This document shows positions 1 through 8,683 of a stretch of 64,000 nt of DNA, piece after piece. Both the position numbers and the translations under genes were made by a program. Under the pieces are notes generated by a model that was not told the DNA's origin, did no database searches, and saw only the letters and a list, made by a program, of their open reading frames with translations. Numbering within the stretch: position 1 is the stretch's first letter; the number at the start of each line of letters is the position of its first letter. Source of the DNA: a bacterium BRH_c32 (GTDB taxonomy: Bacteria > Bacteroidota > Ignavibacteria > Ignavibacteriales > Melioribacteraceae); assembly GCA_001516025.1 (NCBI GenBank), contig LOEU01000014.1:1-64000 (forward strand), in the 5' to 3' direction.

Positions 1-1527
1 AACCACTTCCTCTTTTATTAGCGCCACTTCTCCTAGACTCATGTTTTTATTCTTTCTTACATATTTCTTTTGAGTATAGCTAACCGGAGCGAGCGAGGCA
101 GTTTTTGCTTTACTATAAAATGCGGCTACCGATGCGGCAGCTTTTAATATATTCTTTGGCGGATTTTCTTTCAAATTATCAACCCTTAAAACTACATGAC
201 TTCCGGGTACGCTCCTCGCATGAAACCAATAATCGTTCTGTTTTGCAAATCGTGTGGTCAGCAGATCATTATTCTTATTATCTTTCCCCACAAATAGATG
301 ATATTTACCTTCGATTATATAATGCCTAAAAATATCTTGGAGATTTGATTCTCCGACTTCTTTTTGCTCGGTAGTTAATTTCATCCTTTTTATTAATCCA
401 TCCATTTGTTCAATTTCCATTTCATATATTGTTTCAAAAATTGAATGTAATTTATGATATTCATTTTTTAGATTCTCTAATAGCTCCACCGATTTAACGT
501 AATTGATTCTCTCCGATTTTGAACGAGTAAAATAATCATCAATATTTTCTTTTGGATTTTTCTTAGAGTCTAATTTTATTATAATCTCTTTATCATCATA
601 GAAATCGAGCAGCTCAATTTCATCCATCCCTTTTTGAAGTGTATGAATGTTTGATAATAAAATATTGCCTAACTTATTATAGTATTCTTCTTTAGATTTA
701 TTCTCTACACGAACAGTCAATTCATTTATTTTATTCGATACTCTTTCGAGACGCTTTGATATAGCCGAAATCAATATCTTCCGATTAACTTCTTTCCTAT
801 CCGAATAAAAAGCATTTGCTCTATATGAATCGGATGCTTCTAAATAACTATCCGAAGTTTTGAATTCATCAAATTGATTAACTACCGAAAATGTGTTAGG
901 GCAGAATATGGAATCATTGGAACTATATTTTGCATAACTAATATCTTCTTCAAAAACTTCCGAAATTATCTCTTCTATCGAGATACCCCTGATTTCAGAT
1001 TCTTGAATTAAAGGTTTCATAACCGAATTATTATATGCTTTGGGATTGAACGAAGCAAAATCGATCTCTTTGATATAATTTAATCCGGTAAGTTCCTTAA
1101 TAATTTTATCTTCATTCTCAGTATCATATTTTTTGAAACTGCTTAGACTTAAATTCGAGTTGATATAAAATACATTGGAGCTATTACCCCTAAGAACAAA
1201 ATAAAATGCTCCGTTATTTGTATCTAATTTTATTATTCGATCATATTCGGCAATAGAAAATGAATCAATTTTTAGAGGAAGCAACTCATTGAATAACCTT
1301 GCAAAATTCTTTTTGGCTTTTCTATGGTGAGACTTTATTAAAAAATAATTATCGTTACTTACAGCCGAAAATAGAAAATGTTGATTATCATATTTATCAC
1401 TCGGAATATGGATAAAGATAATATCCTTCTCTTGAGAAAAAATATCTTCAATAATTAATCCCGATAATCTATTATTAAGTTCCTTTACACATCTAAGCAG
1501 ATAGAAATAATTTCTGATTAAGTTCAT
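1..1527 (-). CDS. rqcH: RqcH/NFACT-family ribosome quality control factor, partial (C-terminus beyond window)
   Basis: My own translation of the minus strand from ATG at 1527 is open for 509 codons to the window edge. RqcH binds stalled 50S-peptidyl-tRNA complexes and, in Bacillus, directs addition of a C-terminal alanine tail that marks the chain for degradation. The NFACT-N Asp-Arg pair needed for tailing is present in 'EYDRII' at residues 96-97. A long charged coiled-coil middle follows. The NFACT-R (DUF814) domain is clear at about residues 415-509, with 'DYWFHARSVPGSHVV' and, further on, 'KAAASVAAFYSKA'. About 40-60 C-terminal residues are probably missing. The start overlaps the stop of the upstream glmU-like gene by one base or abuts it, so the two are probably co-transcribed. 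The family call is secure; Ala-tailing activity is inferred. Confidence 0.93.
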   Translation of the reverse strand, partial: MNLIRNYFYLLRCVKELNNRLSGLIIEDIFSQEKDIIFIHIPSDKYDNQHFLFSAVSNDNYFLIKSHHRKAKKNFARLFNELLPLKIDSFSIAEYDRIIKLDTNNGAFYFVLRGNSSNVFYINSNLSLSSFKKYDTENEDKIIKELTGLNYIKEIDFASFNPKAYNNSVMKPLIQESEIRGISIEEIISEVFEEDISYAKYSSNDSIFCPNTFSVVNQFDEFKTSDSYLEASDSYRANAFYSDRKEVNRKILISAISKRLERVSNKINELTVRVENKSKEEYYNKLGNILLSNIHTLQKGMDEIELLDFYDDKEIIIKLDSKKNPKENIDDYFTRSKSERINYVKSVELLENLKNEYHKLHSIFETIYEMEIEQMDGLIKRMKLTTEQKEVGESNLQDIFRHYIIEGKYHLFVGKDNKNNDLLTTRFAKQNDYWFHARSVPGSHVVLRVDNLKENPPKNILKAAASVAAFYSKAKTASLAPVSYTQKKYVRKNKNMSLGEVALIKEEVV

Positions 1528-2744
1528 TAATTACGTTCGTGCTTTGTGAGTTCAAATACCTTTTCAAATTTGATTCTATCAGATTCGGTAAACTCAACAT
1601 TCCTTCTTGACATTACAATCTTAGCCACCTCAATCGCTTTATTTAATTTATATTCAACAAGTATTCCCGAATTAGCCCATGAGAAGGAGGGGATATATTT
1701 TGGTGGGAAATCCGCTCCGAATAGATTGCAACTAACACCTATATTTGTTCCTGTATTAATCATTGTATTGATTGCAGTCTTTGAATGATCTCCAATTATA
1801 GCTCCGAAGAATGTTGTCTTTGTGTCAATGGGAACGTTATTAATATTTACCGAAACATTGGTATAATTATTTTTGAGATCACTGCCGTTTGTGCTTGCTC
1901 CGATATTAACCCACGAACCCAAATATGAATGACCGAGGAAACCATCATGCTGTTTATTTGAATATGATTGCAAAATTGAATTTTCTATCTCACCTCCAAC
2001 TTTGCACCATATACCTACATTAGCACCATGATAAAAAGCAGAGTGCATCTTAATGGTGCTAAAAGCTCCGATATAAGCCGGACCTTGAATAGCAGAATGA
2101 GGCATTATTGTAACATTACTCCCGATTATCACAGGTCCATCGGTGGCATCTATTACAACTGTCGGAGATATCCTGCAATTTTCTCCGATAAATATTTTTT
2201 CTTTATTTATTAAGAAAACTCCATCCGAATTTTCCGGATATTCTGCATTTCGATTTAATTTATTAAAATCGTTTCCGATCTCTGTCATATTATTATTAAT
2301 TAAATCCCACGGGTATTCTATTAGTGTGCATTCAATTTGATCGAGCTTTAATTCAAATGAAGAGAAATCAAAAAGACCTTCTTGATCTATATTAATTTGC
2401 TCAAATGTTTTTGAATCAATTTTTGCGGCGATTAAAGTATCCCCGAATGAAAATCCATTTCCAATATTTAATTCGGCGATTCTGTCTTTGACCGATTCCG
2501 AGATTAATAATCTTCCGTTAATAAACAATATTTCGGAGGAATCACTATCAGGAATGAATCTTTCAAAGTTATCCATTAAATACTCTCTTGCACCATAAAA
2601 TAGAGAATATCCCTGAAATGATAATTTAATTTTATCCGCAAGTGAAAAAACACCTGTTCTTAGATCAAATACAGGTCTTAAATACACTAATGGCAATAAA
2701 TTTTTATATTTTACATCTTCAAAAATGATTAATATTTTTTCCAT
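1527..2744 (-). CDS. Alternative GlmU-like sugar nucleotidyltransferase/acetyltransferase
   Basis: This 405-residue protein matches the Bacteroidetes alternative GlmU group (TIGR03991-like), thought to make UDP-N-acetylglucosamine for peptidoglycan and LPS in place of classical GlmU. The N-terminus has the family signature 'NLLPLVYLRPVFDLR' at 15-29, ending a degenerate nucleotidyltransferase fold without the classical GxGxRL loop. From about 183 to 375 a left-handed beta-helix of hexapeptide repeats is visible, including 'NKQHDGFLGHSYLG' (263-276) and then NIGA, which resemble the GlmU acetyltransferase active-site region. It lies directly upstream of rqcH and is divergent from the PASTA gene. 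The fold and group are clear; the exact sugar is inferred from the family. Confidence 0.85.
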   Translation of the reverse strand: MEKILIIFEDVKYKNLLPLVYLRPVFDLRTGVFSLADKIKLSFQGYSLFYGAREYLMDNFERFIPDSDSSEILFINGRLLISESVKDRIAELNIGNGFSFGDTLIAAKIDSKTFEQINIDQEGLFDFSSFELKLDQIECTLIEYPWDLINNNMTEIGNDFNKLNRNAEYPENSDGVFLINKEKIFIGENCRISPTVVIDATDGPVIIGSNVTIMPHSAIQGPAYIGAFSTIKMHSAFYHGANVGIWCKVGGEIENSILQSYSNKQHDGFLGHSYLGSWVNIGASTNGSDLKNNYTNVSVNINNVPIDTKTTFFGAIIGDHSKTAINTMINTGTNIGVSCNLFGADFPPKYIPSFSWANSGILVEYKLNKAIEVAKIVMSRRNVEFTESDRIKFEKVFELTKHERN

Positions 2745-2795
2745 AGAAATATTTGCTTTTTTGTAAATAAAATATTGTTTAATATATTAGAATAT

Positions 2796-3536
2796 ATGAA
2801 AACTACGACCCAAAAATACCTAAAAAAAATCGGAATTGTAATCGGCAGTATAATTATTGTCATGCTAATATTTGATCTTATATTGCTGCCACTATATGTA
2901 AGCGGTACCGAACTCAATGTCCCAAATGTAGTGGGAATGCAGAAGGATAAAGCAATCGAATTATTAGAAGATTTAGATTTAGTACCGATTATACAAACAG
3001 CTCGATTCGATGATAAAATGAAAAAAGACTACGTCCTTTTTCAAAAACCATTATCAAAAAGTTTAGTCAAAGAGGGGAGAAGAATTTATCTTACTATAAG
3101 CGGCGGCGATCCAAAGTTGGAAATGCCTTCTCTTATGAATAAATCAATCCGTGACGCAAAAATCACAATAGAGAGAGCCGGTCTTAAATTAGGATCAATT
3201 GATTCAGTCGATTCCGAACTTCCTATTTATACGGTTGTAGGTCAGTCAATAACAGAAGGCACAGATGTATCTAAAGGAACATTGGTAAATATTAGGGTAA
3301 GTATCGGACCGCAAATAGGTATGATTCGTGTGCCCAATATTTTAGGGAGATCACTTTCCGAGGCAGAAAGTATTCTTCAAGTAAATTCTCTTTTTATCGG
3401 AAAGATATCCTATATTTATTCACCCACATTATTGCCTAATACGATAGTTGATCAAGTTCCGGCAGAAAGCAATTTAATCCCGATTGGCGATTCGATAAGT
3501 GTGGTCTTAACTCAATCAAAATTAATAGATAATTAA
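2796..3536 (+). CDS. Membrane-anchored protein with three PASTA domains, no kinase domain
   Basis: I chose the ATG at 2796 (246 residues); an upstream in-frame TTG at 2775 would add only seven residues. After a short basic N-terminus there is one membrane segment (about residues 11-34), then three extracytoplasmic PASTA repeats at about 40-104, 108-172 and 177-241, each with the PN/PS-(V)-(G) start, a helix with A/E/LL, and a terminal beta strand ending in V/T/S. PASTA domains in penicillin-binding proteins and PrkC-type kinases bind muropeptides or stiffen the extracellular rod. Here there is neither kinase nor transpeptidase. It is 4 bases from rpe. In Firmicutes the PASTA kinase gene also sits near rpe, so this may be the sensor half of that neighbourhood. 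Domain call certain; role unknown. Confidence 0.9.
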   Translation: MKTTTQKYLKKIGIVIGSIIIVMLIFDLILLPLYVSGTELNVPNVVGMQKDKAIELLEDLDLVPIIQTARFDDKMKKDYVLFQKPLSKSLVKEGRRIYLTISGGDPKLEMPSLMNKSIRDAKITIERAGLKLGSIDSVDSELPIYTVVGQSITEGTDVSKGTLVNIRVSIGPQIGMIRVPNILGRSLSEAESILQVNSLFIGKISYIYSPTLLPNTIVDQVPAESNLIPIGDSISVVLTQSKLIDN

Positions 3537-3540
3537 TAAA

Positions 3541-4194
3541 ATGAAAAAAATAGCTCCTTCGATATTAGCCGCAAATTTTACAAATCTTTCGCAACAGCTA
3601 AGGTACGTAGAAGCAGGCGGCGCAGATATAATCCATTGTGATATAATGGACGGCAAATTCGTTCCTAATATTTCCTTCGGTCCAATGATAGTTAAAGCTG
3701 TAAGATCAATTACTAAATTGCCGATTGATTGTCATCTAATGATCGAATCTCCCGATAATTATATCGAAGAATTTGCTAAAGCAGGTGCAAATTATATTAC
3801 CGTTCATCAAGAAGAAGTGAAGCATCTTCATAGAACCATCGAATTAATTAAAAGTTTTGACGTCAAGGCAGGAGTAGTTCTTAATCCAGCTACACCGATT
3901 TCTACTCTTTCAGACATTTTAGATTTTATTGACATGGTTCTCATTATGAGCGTCAATCCCGGTTTCGGCGGTCAGAAATTTATTCCTCAATCACTAAAAA
4001 AAATTGACGACTTAAAAACATTAAGAGAAGAAAGAAATCTGAACTTTTTAATAGAGGTTGATGGCGGTATCGATTTATTAACAATAAAATCTGTAAGCGA
4101 AGCAGGTTGCGATGTTTTTGTGGCAGGCTCTGCAATATTTAAAAGCGATAATATTACTGCAGCTACACTGGAACTTAGAAATATAATTAACTAA
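3541..4194 (+). CDS. rpe: Ribulose-phosphate 3-epimerase
   Basis: The enzyme interconverts ribulose 5-phosphate and xylulose 5-phosphate in the non-oxidative pentose phosphate pathway, in the cytoplasm. The length of 217 residues is normal. Metal and catalytic residues are all in place: 'PSILAANF' at 6-13, 'HCDIMDG' at 32-38 (H32, D34), 'DCHLMIE' at 63-69 (H65), the phosphate-binding 'MSVNPGFGGQ' at 136-145, and 'IEVDGGI' at 171-177 (D174). It starts 4 bases after the PASTA gene and is followed 35 bases later by folP, so it probably belongs to one plus-strand transcript running to cdaA. No anomalies. Confidence 0.97.
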   Translation: MKKIAPSILAANFTNLSQQLRYVEAGGADIIHCDIMDGKFVPNISFGPMIVKAVRSITKLPIDCHLMIESPDNYIEEFAKAGANYITVHQEEVKHLHRTIELIKSFDVKAGVVLNPATPISTLSDILDFIDMVLIMSVNPGFGGQKFIPQSLKKIDDLKTLREERNLNFLIEVDGGIDLLTIKSVSEAGCDVFVAGSAIFKSDNITAATLELRNIIN

Positions 4195-4229
4195 GCAAAT
4201 CACTTAATTGAATCTAATTTGGCAATTAA

Positions 4230-5414
4230 ATGAAAATACAAATCATAGACCTTTTTCATCAGGAAGTCTTTAATAAATTTTCTGCGAAGTATAATGTATT
4301 TAGAGAATTATATGAGCAAGACCTTATTGCTTTAGAAATTAGAGATATCAATCTTAAACTCGCCAATAAACTCAAAAAAATTGTCTTAACTAATAAAGTA
4401 ATCTGTTATACCACTCCGCTCTCAGATGAAGATTTTGTAGATCTTTTAGTTCTCGGATCGTTTTCAATTTTCAAAGAAGTGGCTAAAGAAATTTTATCTG
4501 TCGGAAATGAAGACCTCGGTTATAAAATCACAAAAGTTATTAAGAATTTCTCGGAATATGAATCATTAGGAATAAGCTTAAATGACGGAAGGGTGCTGTC
4601 TCTGAAAAGAGCCTCGGTAATGGGAATTTTGAACGTTACTCCTGATTCATTTTCTGATGGAGGAAAATATTTATCCGAAAAAGATGCAATCGAACATGGT
4701 ATCGAAATGCACCGCCAAGGAGCTACAATTATTGATATTGGCGGCGAATCATCACGCCCCGGTGCAGAAGATATTTCTACCGAAGAAGAATTAAAAAGAA
4801 CTATCCCTGTAGTAAAAGGGATTATAGCTCATGATAAAAATATTGTCTTATCAATCGATACAAAAAAAGCGGTTGTGGCAGAAGAAGCAATAAAATCAGG
4901 CGCAAAAATAATCAATGATATTAGTGCCGGAAGATTTGACCCTGATATGATTGATGTAATTAAAAAATATAATACACCATTTATCATTATGCATATAAAG
5001 GGTACACCAAAAAATATGCAGGATAATCCTTTCTATAATGAAGTAGTTTCAGAAATATATGATTTCTTAAGCGACCGATATACTCAACTTAGAAAACTCG
5101 GAATTAAAAACTTGATTATCGATCCGGGCATAGGATTCGGTAAAAGTGTAAGCGATAATTATGAAATAATTAAAAGGCTAAATGAATTTAAGGGCATTGG
5201 TGCTCCTATTCTTATCGGAGTCTCACGTAAATCATTTATAGGGAAGTCTTTCGATCTCGATATCACAGAGCGAGAAAATCATACATTAGCTGCAGAACTT
5301 ATTGCAGCGAAAAATGGAGCGAAAATTATCAGGACTCACTCGGTTCATAATGCCTTAATTGCTTGCGATGTATTAAATTATACTCAAAATCCGGAACTCA
5401 CTTTAAATGTTTGA
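4230..5414 (+). CDS. folP: Dihydropteroate synthase with a 120-residue N-terminal extension
   Basis: This enzyme condenses p-aminobenzoate with 7,8-dihydropterin pyrophosphate in folate synthesis. The catalytic TIM barrel occupies about residues 125-394: 'MGILNVTPDSFSDGG' (131-145) and 'DIGGESSRPGA' (169-179) are the family signatures, followed by 'SIDTKK', 'IINDISAG', 'DPGIGFGK' and 'GVSRKSFIG'. The first ~120 residues are an extra alpha/beta region absent from E. coli FolP (about 280 residues); I do not recognise it. The C-terminal motif reads RTHS where many homologues have R-x-H-D; the Arg and His are kept. The stop overlaps the cdaA start by 8 bases, so expression is coupled. Confidence 0.95.
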   Translation: MKIQIIDLFHQEVFNKFSAKYNVFRELYEQDLIALEIRDINLKLANKLKKIVLTNKVICYTTPLSDEDFVDLLVLGSFSIFKEVAKEILSVGNEDLGYKITKVIKNFSEYESLGISLNDGRVLSLKRASVMGILNVTPDSFSDGGKYLSEKDAIEHGIEMHRQGATIIDIGGESSRPGAEDISTEEELKRTIPVVKGIIAHDKNIVLSIDTKKAVVAEEAIKSGAKIINDISAGRFDPDMIDVIKKYNTPFIIMHIKGTPKNMQDNPFYNEVVSEIYDFLSDRYTQLRKLGIKNLIIDPGIGFGKSVSDNYEIIKRLNEFKGIGAPILIGVSRKSFIGKSFDLDITERENHTLAAELIAAKNGAKIIRTHSVHNALIACDVLNYTQNPELTLNV

Positions 5415-6228
5415 GATATTCAAAATCGGATTTCTGTCAATAAACTTTTTAGATCTATTAGATATAGCGATAGTATCTTTTATTTTTTATAAGCTATATA
5501 CTGCAATTCGCGGAACAATCGCTGCTCAAATATTCTATGGATTGGTAATTGTTCTTGTCCTAACTTTTCTTTCCCAAGCAGCTAATTTCAAAGCTCTCGG
5601 CTGGTTGCTTAAACTTCTTTCCGATATATGGGTGATTGCTTTTATTATTTTATTTCAACCTGAGATTAGAAGGCTTCTCGTTCTAGTGGGAAAAAGTCAT
5701 TTTCTAAAACCATTTATTAAAACTAATGCAACAAACGTAGCAGATATAATTACAGATACGGCATTCGAATTAGCACAGCAGCAGCATGGCGCACTTATGG
5801 TTATTGTAAAAACTGCCGGTATCAGAGGTGTTGTGGAAACGGGTGAATTACTGAATTCGCGCATAAACAAAAATTTACTTCGTACTATCTTTTTCCCGAG
5901 AACCACACTTCATGATGGTGCAGTAATTATTCGAGGTGATTTAATCGAAGCAGCTCGGTGTACTCTTCCTCTTACTCCATTGACTGTTCAGGATGGGCTA
6001 CCCCTCGGTATGAGACATAGAGCCGGCATCGGTATAAGTGAACAGGCGGATGTAATTGTGGTCATAGTTTCTGAAGAAACCGGCAGTATCTCGGTTGCTG
6101 AAAATGGAATTCTAAAACGGGGACTTTCTCGCGATGGACTTAGAACTCGACTTCTTAATAGTATCGGGAGTCCAAAAAAAGCCAATAATAACAATAATAT
6201 TTTTGACAAAATATTTAAAAAGAATTAA
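5407..6228 (+). CDS. cdaA: Diadenylate cyclase (c-di-AMP synthase), CdaA type
   Basis: CdaA makes the second messenger c-di-AMP from two ATP at the inner face of the membrane. Three N-terminal hydrophobic segments (about 15-32, 42-58, 70-85) precede the DAC domain at about 95-245. Catalytic motifs are intact: 'LHDGA' at 168-172 and 'GMRHRAG' at 201-207, then 'SEETGSISVAENG'. The 273-residue length is typical. In Firmicutes cdaA is followed by cdaR and glmM; here neither is present, and it is instead translationally coupled to folP by an 8-base overlap. c-di-AMP usually controls potassium transport and cell-wall homeostasis; the targets here are unknown. Confidence 0.95.
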   Translation: MFEIFKIGFLSINFLDLLDIAIVSFIFYKLYTAIRGTIAAQIFYGLVIVLVLTFLSQAANFKALGWLLKLLSDIWVIAFIILFQPEIRRLLVLVGKSHFLKPFIKTNATNVADIITDTAFELAQQQHGALMVIVKTAGIRGVVETGELLNSRINKNLLRTIFFPRTTLHDGAVIIRGDLIEAARCTLPLTPLTVQDGLPLGMRHRAGIGISEQADVIVVIVSEETGSISVAENGILKRGLSRDGLRTRLLNSIGSPKKANNNNNIFDKIFKKN

Positions 6229-6247
6229 ATAATAACTCTGAATTGAT

Positions 6248-6255
6248 TAAATTTG
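6248..6255 (+). promoter_or_regulatory. Candidate Bacteroidota-type -7 element (TAnnTTTG)
   Basis: The octamer TAAATTTG matches the -7 consensus used by Bacteroidota sigma factors and lies about 35 bases before the start of the UPF0173-parA-parB genes, a good distance for a leader of about 28 bases. No convincing TTG/TTTG -33 box lies at the expected spacing, so this is only a candidate. Confidence 0.3.
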
Positions 6256-6278
6256 CATCCCAATTGATTTTTTAATTA

Positions 6279-6285
6279 GAGGAGG
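6279..6285 (+). promoter_or_regulatory. Strong Shine-Dalgarno sequence
   Basis: GAGGAGG, ending 4 bases before the ATG at 6290. It is one of the strongest ribosome binding sites in the window and fixes the start of the UPF0173 hydrolase gene. Most other genes here have weak or no such signal. Confidence 0.7.
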
Positions 6286-6289
6286 AAAT

Positions 6290-6967
6290 ATGAAATTGAA
6301 GTATTTTTCGCACTCTGCTTTTCAATTGACTATTAATGATTATATTGTATTAATTGATCCATTTTTCACTGGGAATCCGACTTCGCCCGTAAAAGGCACT
6401 GACGTAAATGCTGATTTTATTATTCTCACTCATGCTCATGGCGATCATATCGGGGATAGTTTTGAAATTGCTAAAAGATGTAATTCCACTTTTATTTGCG
6501 TCAATGAATTAGCGGATTATTGTATTAGTCATGGTTTTGTCGCACATAATATGCATATTGGCGGAGCGTTTAATTTTGAGTTCGGTAGAGTAAAATTTAC
6601 TATTGCACATCATGGTTCTTTGACTCCCGATGGACACTATGGCGGCGAACCTGCCGGTGTTCTGATTACCGCCAATAACAAGACAATTTATCATACTGGC
6701 GATACAGGTCTGTTTTTCGATATGAAACTAATCGGCGAAATGAATAAAATTGATTATATGCTACTTCCGATAGGAGATAATTTTACGATGGGAATTGATG
6801 ATGCAGTAAAAGCAGTGGAATTAGCAAATCCGGAAGTTGCAATCCCGATTCACTTTAATACTTTCCCGGTAATTAAAGCAGATCCGCAGATATTTAAAAA
6901 TAAATTAGAAAAGACCGGGAAAAAATGTACTATTCTTTCATACGGTGAAGAGATAATAATAAAATAA
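6290..6967 (+). CDS. UPF0173 family metal-dependent hydrolase
   Basis: A 225-residue metallo-beta-lactamase-fold protein. The metal-binding signature '[10 protein letters not shown]' is at 47-56. Further ligands are likely in 'IAHHGS', 'HTGDTG' and the C-terminal 'IPIHFNT'. The family is widespread in bacteria and archaea and has no established substrate. It is preceded by a strong ribosome binding site and its stop overlaps the parA start by one base (TAATG), so it heads a probable hydrolase-parA-parB operon. Whether that has functional meaning is unknown. Family call firm, function open. Confidence 0.92.
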   Translation: MKLKYFSHSAFQLTINDYIVLIDPFFTGNPTSPVKGTDVNADFIILTHAHGDHIGDSFEIAKRCNSTFICVNELADYCISHGFVAHNMHIGGAFNFEFGRVKFTIAHHGSLTPDGHYGGEPAGVLITANNKTIYHTGDTGLFFDMKLIGEMNKIDYMLLPIGDNFTMGIDDAVKAVELANPEVAIPIHFNTFPVIKADPQIFKNKLEKTGKKCTILSYGEEIIIK

Positions 6968-7749
6968 TGGCAAAAAAAATAGTAATTGCAAATCAGAAGG
7001 GGGGAGTTGGAAAAACTTCTACCGCTATTAATCTTACTGCTTCGATAGCGGCAGCAGAATATAAAACTCTGATTATTGATATTGATCCACAAGCTAATTC
7101 AACTTCGGGACTCGGTACTGAACGTCCTCAAAACTCTATCTATGAGGTCTTAGTCGGATTATGCACCGCTGAAGAAGCAATTCAATCGACTTATATGCCT
7201 TTCCTCGATATTCTCCCTTCAAGCATTAATTTGGTGGGTGCTGAAGTGGAATTAGTTGGATTAAAAGGTCGCGAATTTAAATTAAAAGAAGCTCTCGAAT
7301 CAATTAATGATAAATATGATTTTGTATTTATAGATTGTCCGCCATCATTATCTTTGCTTACTTTGAATGCTCTTACTTATGCAGATTCTGTAATGATACC
7401 CGTTCAATGCGAATATTTCGCTCTCGAAGGTTTAGGGCAGCTTCTTAATACAATCAATATGGTGAAGAAATCTTCTAATCCCGATTTAACAATTGAAGGC
7501 GTTCTATTGACTATGTTCGATGTTCGTCTCCGCCTTTCTCATCAAGTCGTTGAAGAAGTTAAAAAATATTTCGGCACTAAAGTTTATAATACCTTAATTC
7601 ATAGGAACGTAAGGATTTCTGAAGCTCCAAGTCACGCTAAACCTGTGATTTTATACGATGCAACATCAATCGGAGCGCAAAATTATATCTCCCTTGCAAC
7701 TGAATTTTTAGAAAAATGCAATTTAAAACCAAAAGAAATCGGTAATTGA
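6967..7749 (+). CDS. parA: Chromosome partitioning ATPase ParA/Soj
   Basis: ParA is a Walker-type ATPase that binds DNA non-specifically as an ATP dimer and moves ParB-parS complexes. The deviant Walker A motif 'KGGVGKT' is at residues 11-17, '[10 protein letters not shown]' is the A' region, and 'FIDCPPSLS' is Walker B. The 260-residue length and lack of an N-terminal DNA-binding domain put it in the chromosomal Soj class rather than with P1-type plasmid ParA. Its stop is one base from the parB start. There is no sign of a plasmid replication gene nearby. Confidence 0.97.
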   Translation: MAKKIVIANQKGGVGKTSTAINLTASIAAAEYKTLIIDIDPQANSTSGLGTERPQNSIYEVLVGLCTAEEAIQSTYMPFLDILPSSINLVGAEVELVGLKGREFKLKEALESINDKYDFVFIDCPPSLSLLTLNALTYADSVMIPVQCEYFALEGLGQLLNTINMVKKSSNPDLTIEGVLLTMFDVRLRLSHQVVEEVKKYFGTKVYNTLIHRNVRISEAPSHAKPVILYDATSIGAQNYISLATEFLEKCNLKPKEIGN

Positions 7750-7750
7750 T

Positions 7751-8683
7751 ATGAAACAAGGATTAGGGAGAGGGTTAGATGCTTTAATAAATCCACAGGG
7801 GAAGGATAATGTAAACCAACCTTTGACTGTGGTAAGCACAAATATAAAAAATGATGATGGCGCTACTATCGATATTTTGGTAAAAATACCTGTCGAAACT
7901 ATCGTTCCAAATGAGTTTCAGCCGAGAACTGAATTTAATGCCGATGCTCTTAATGAATTAAAAAAATCGATACTTGAAAATGGTTTAATTCAACCAATTA
8001 CAGTAAGACGAGTTAATAGTCATTATGAATTGGTATCAGGTGAAAGACGACTTAGAGCCTGTAAGGATATCGGTTATAAAGATATACCCGCTTATATAAT
8101 AAAAGTTGATACAAAAGAAGCTATGCTCGCTCTTTCACTAATCGAAAATATTCAAAGAGAAGAGCTTAATCCAATCGAAATAGCTAACGCATATAGAAGA
8201 CTTATGGATGAATGCTCTCTTACTCAAGAAGAGATCGCCGATAAAGTAGGTAAAGATAGAAGTACCATTACAAATTCTATAAGGCTACTTAAACTACCTG
8301 CTGAAGTTCAATCAGCTTTAATAAAAGAAGAGATATCTTCGGGTCATGCTCGTGCTTTAATTAATCTTCCAACATCAAATATCCAAGTTCAATTTCTTGA
8401 GAAAATAAAAAAAGAAAATCTTTCTGTAAGAAAAGTGGAACAATTAGTAAGAGAATTTTTAGAAACAAAGACAAAAAAATTTCTTAAAGCCGATCCTAAG
8501 AATCCCCATTCTCATAGTCCGCTTCGAAGCTTTGAAGAAAGGTTACAGCTTATTATGGGAACAAAAGTTTTTTGCAAACAAAAGAAAGATGGTAAAGGAG
8601 AAGTAGTTATTGAATTTTATTCAGACGATGAATTTGAAAGGTTACTTGAATTATTTGAAATTATCGGGAAAAATTATAGTTAG
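7751..8683 (+). CDS. parB: Chromosome partitioning protein ParB/Spo0J
   Basis: ParB is a CTP-dependent DNA clamp that loads at parS and spreads. The N-terminus carries the ParA-stimulating Arg-rich sequence 'KQGLGRGLDALI' (2-13). The CTPase motif 'GERR' is at 97-100 and 'ENIQREELNPIE' at 132-143, followed by the helix-turn-helix at about 157-182 ('TQEEIADKVGKDRSTI'). The C-terminal 60 residues should form the dimerisation domain. 310 residues is slightly longer than Bacillus Spo0J. I found no match to the parS consensus in the window, so the site must lie elsewhere or have diverged. Confidence 0.97.
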   Translation: MKQGLGRGLDALINPQGKDNVNQPLTVVSTNIKNDDGATIDILVKIPVETIVPNEFQPRTEFNADALNELKKSILENGLIQPITVRRVNSHYELVSGERRLRACKDIGYKDIPAYIIKVDTKEAMLALSLIENIQREELNPIEIANAYRRLMDECSLTQEEIADKVGKDRSTITNSIRLLKLPAEVQSALIKEEISSGHARALINLPTSNIQVQFLEKIKKENLSVRKVEQLVREFLETKTKKFLKADPKNPHSHSPLRSFEERLQLIMGTKVFCKQKKDGKGEVVIEFYSDDEFERLLELFEIIGKNYS

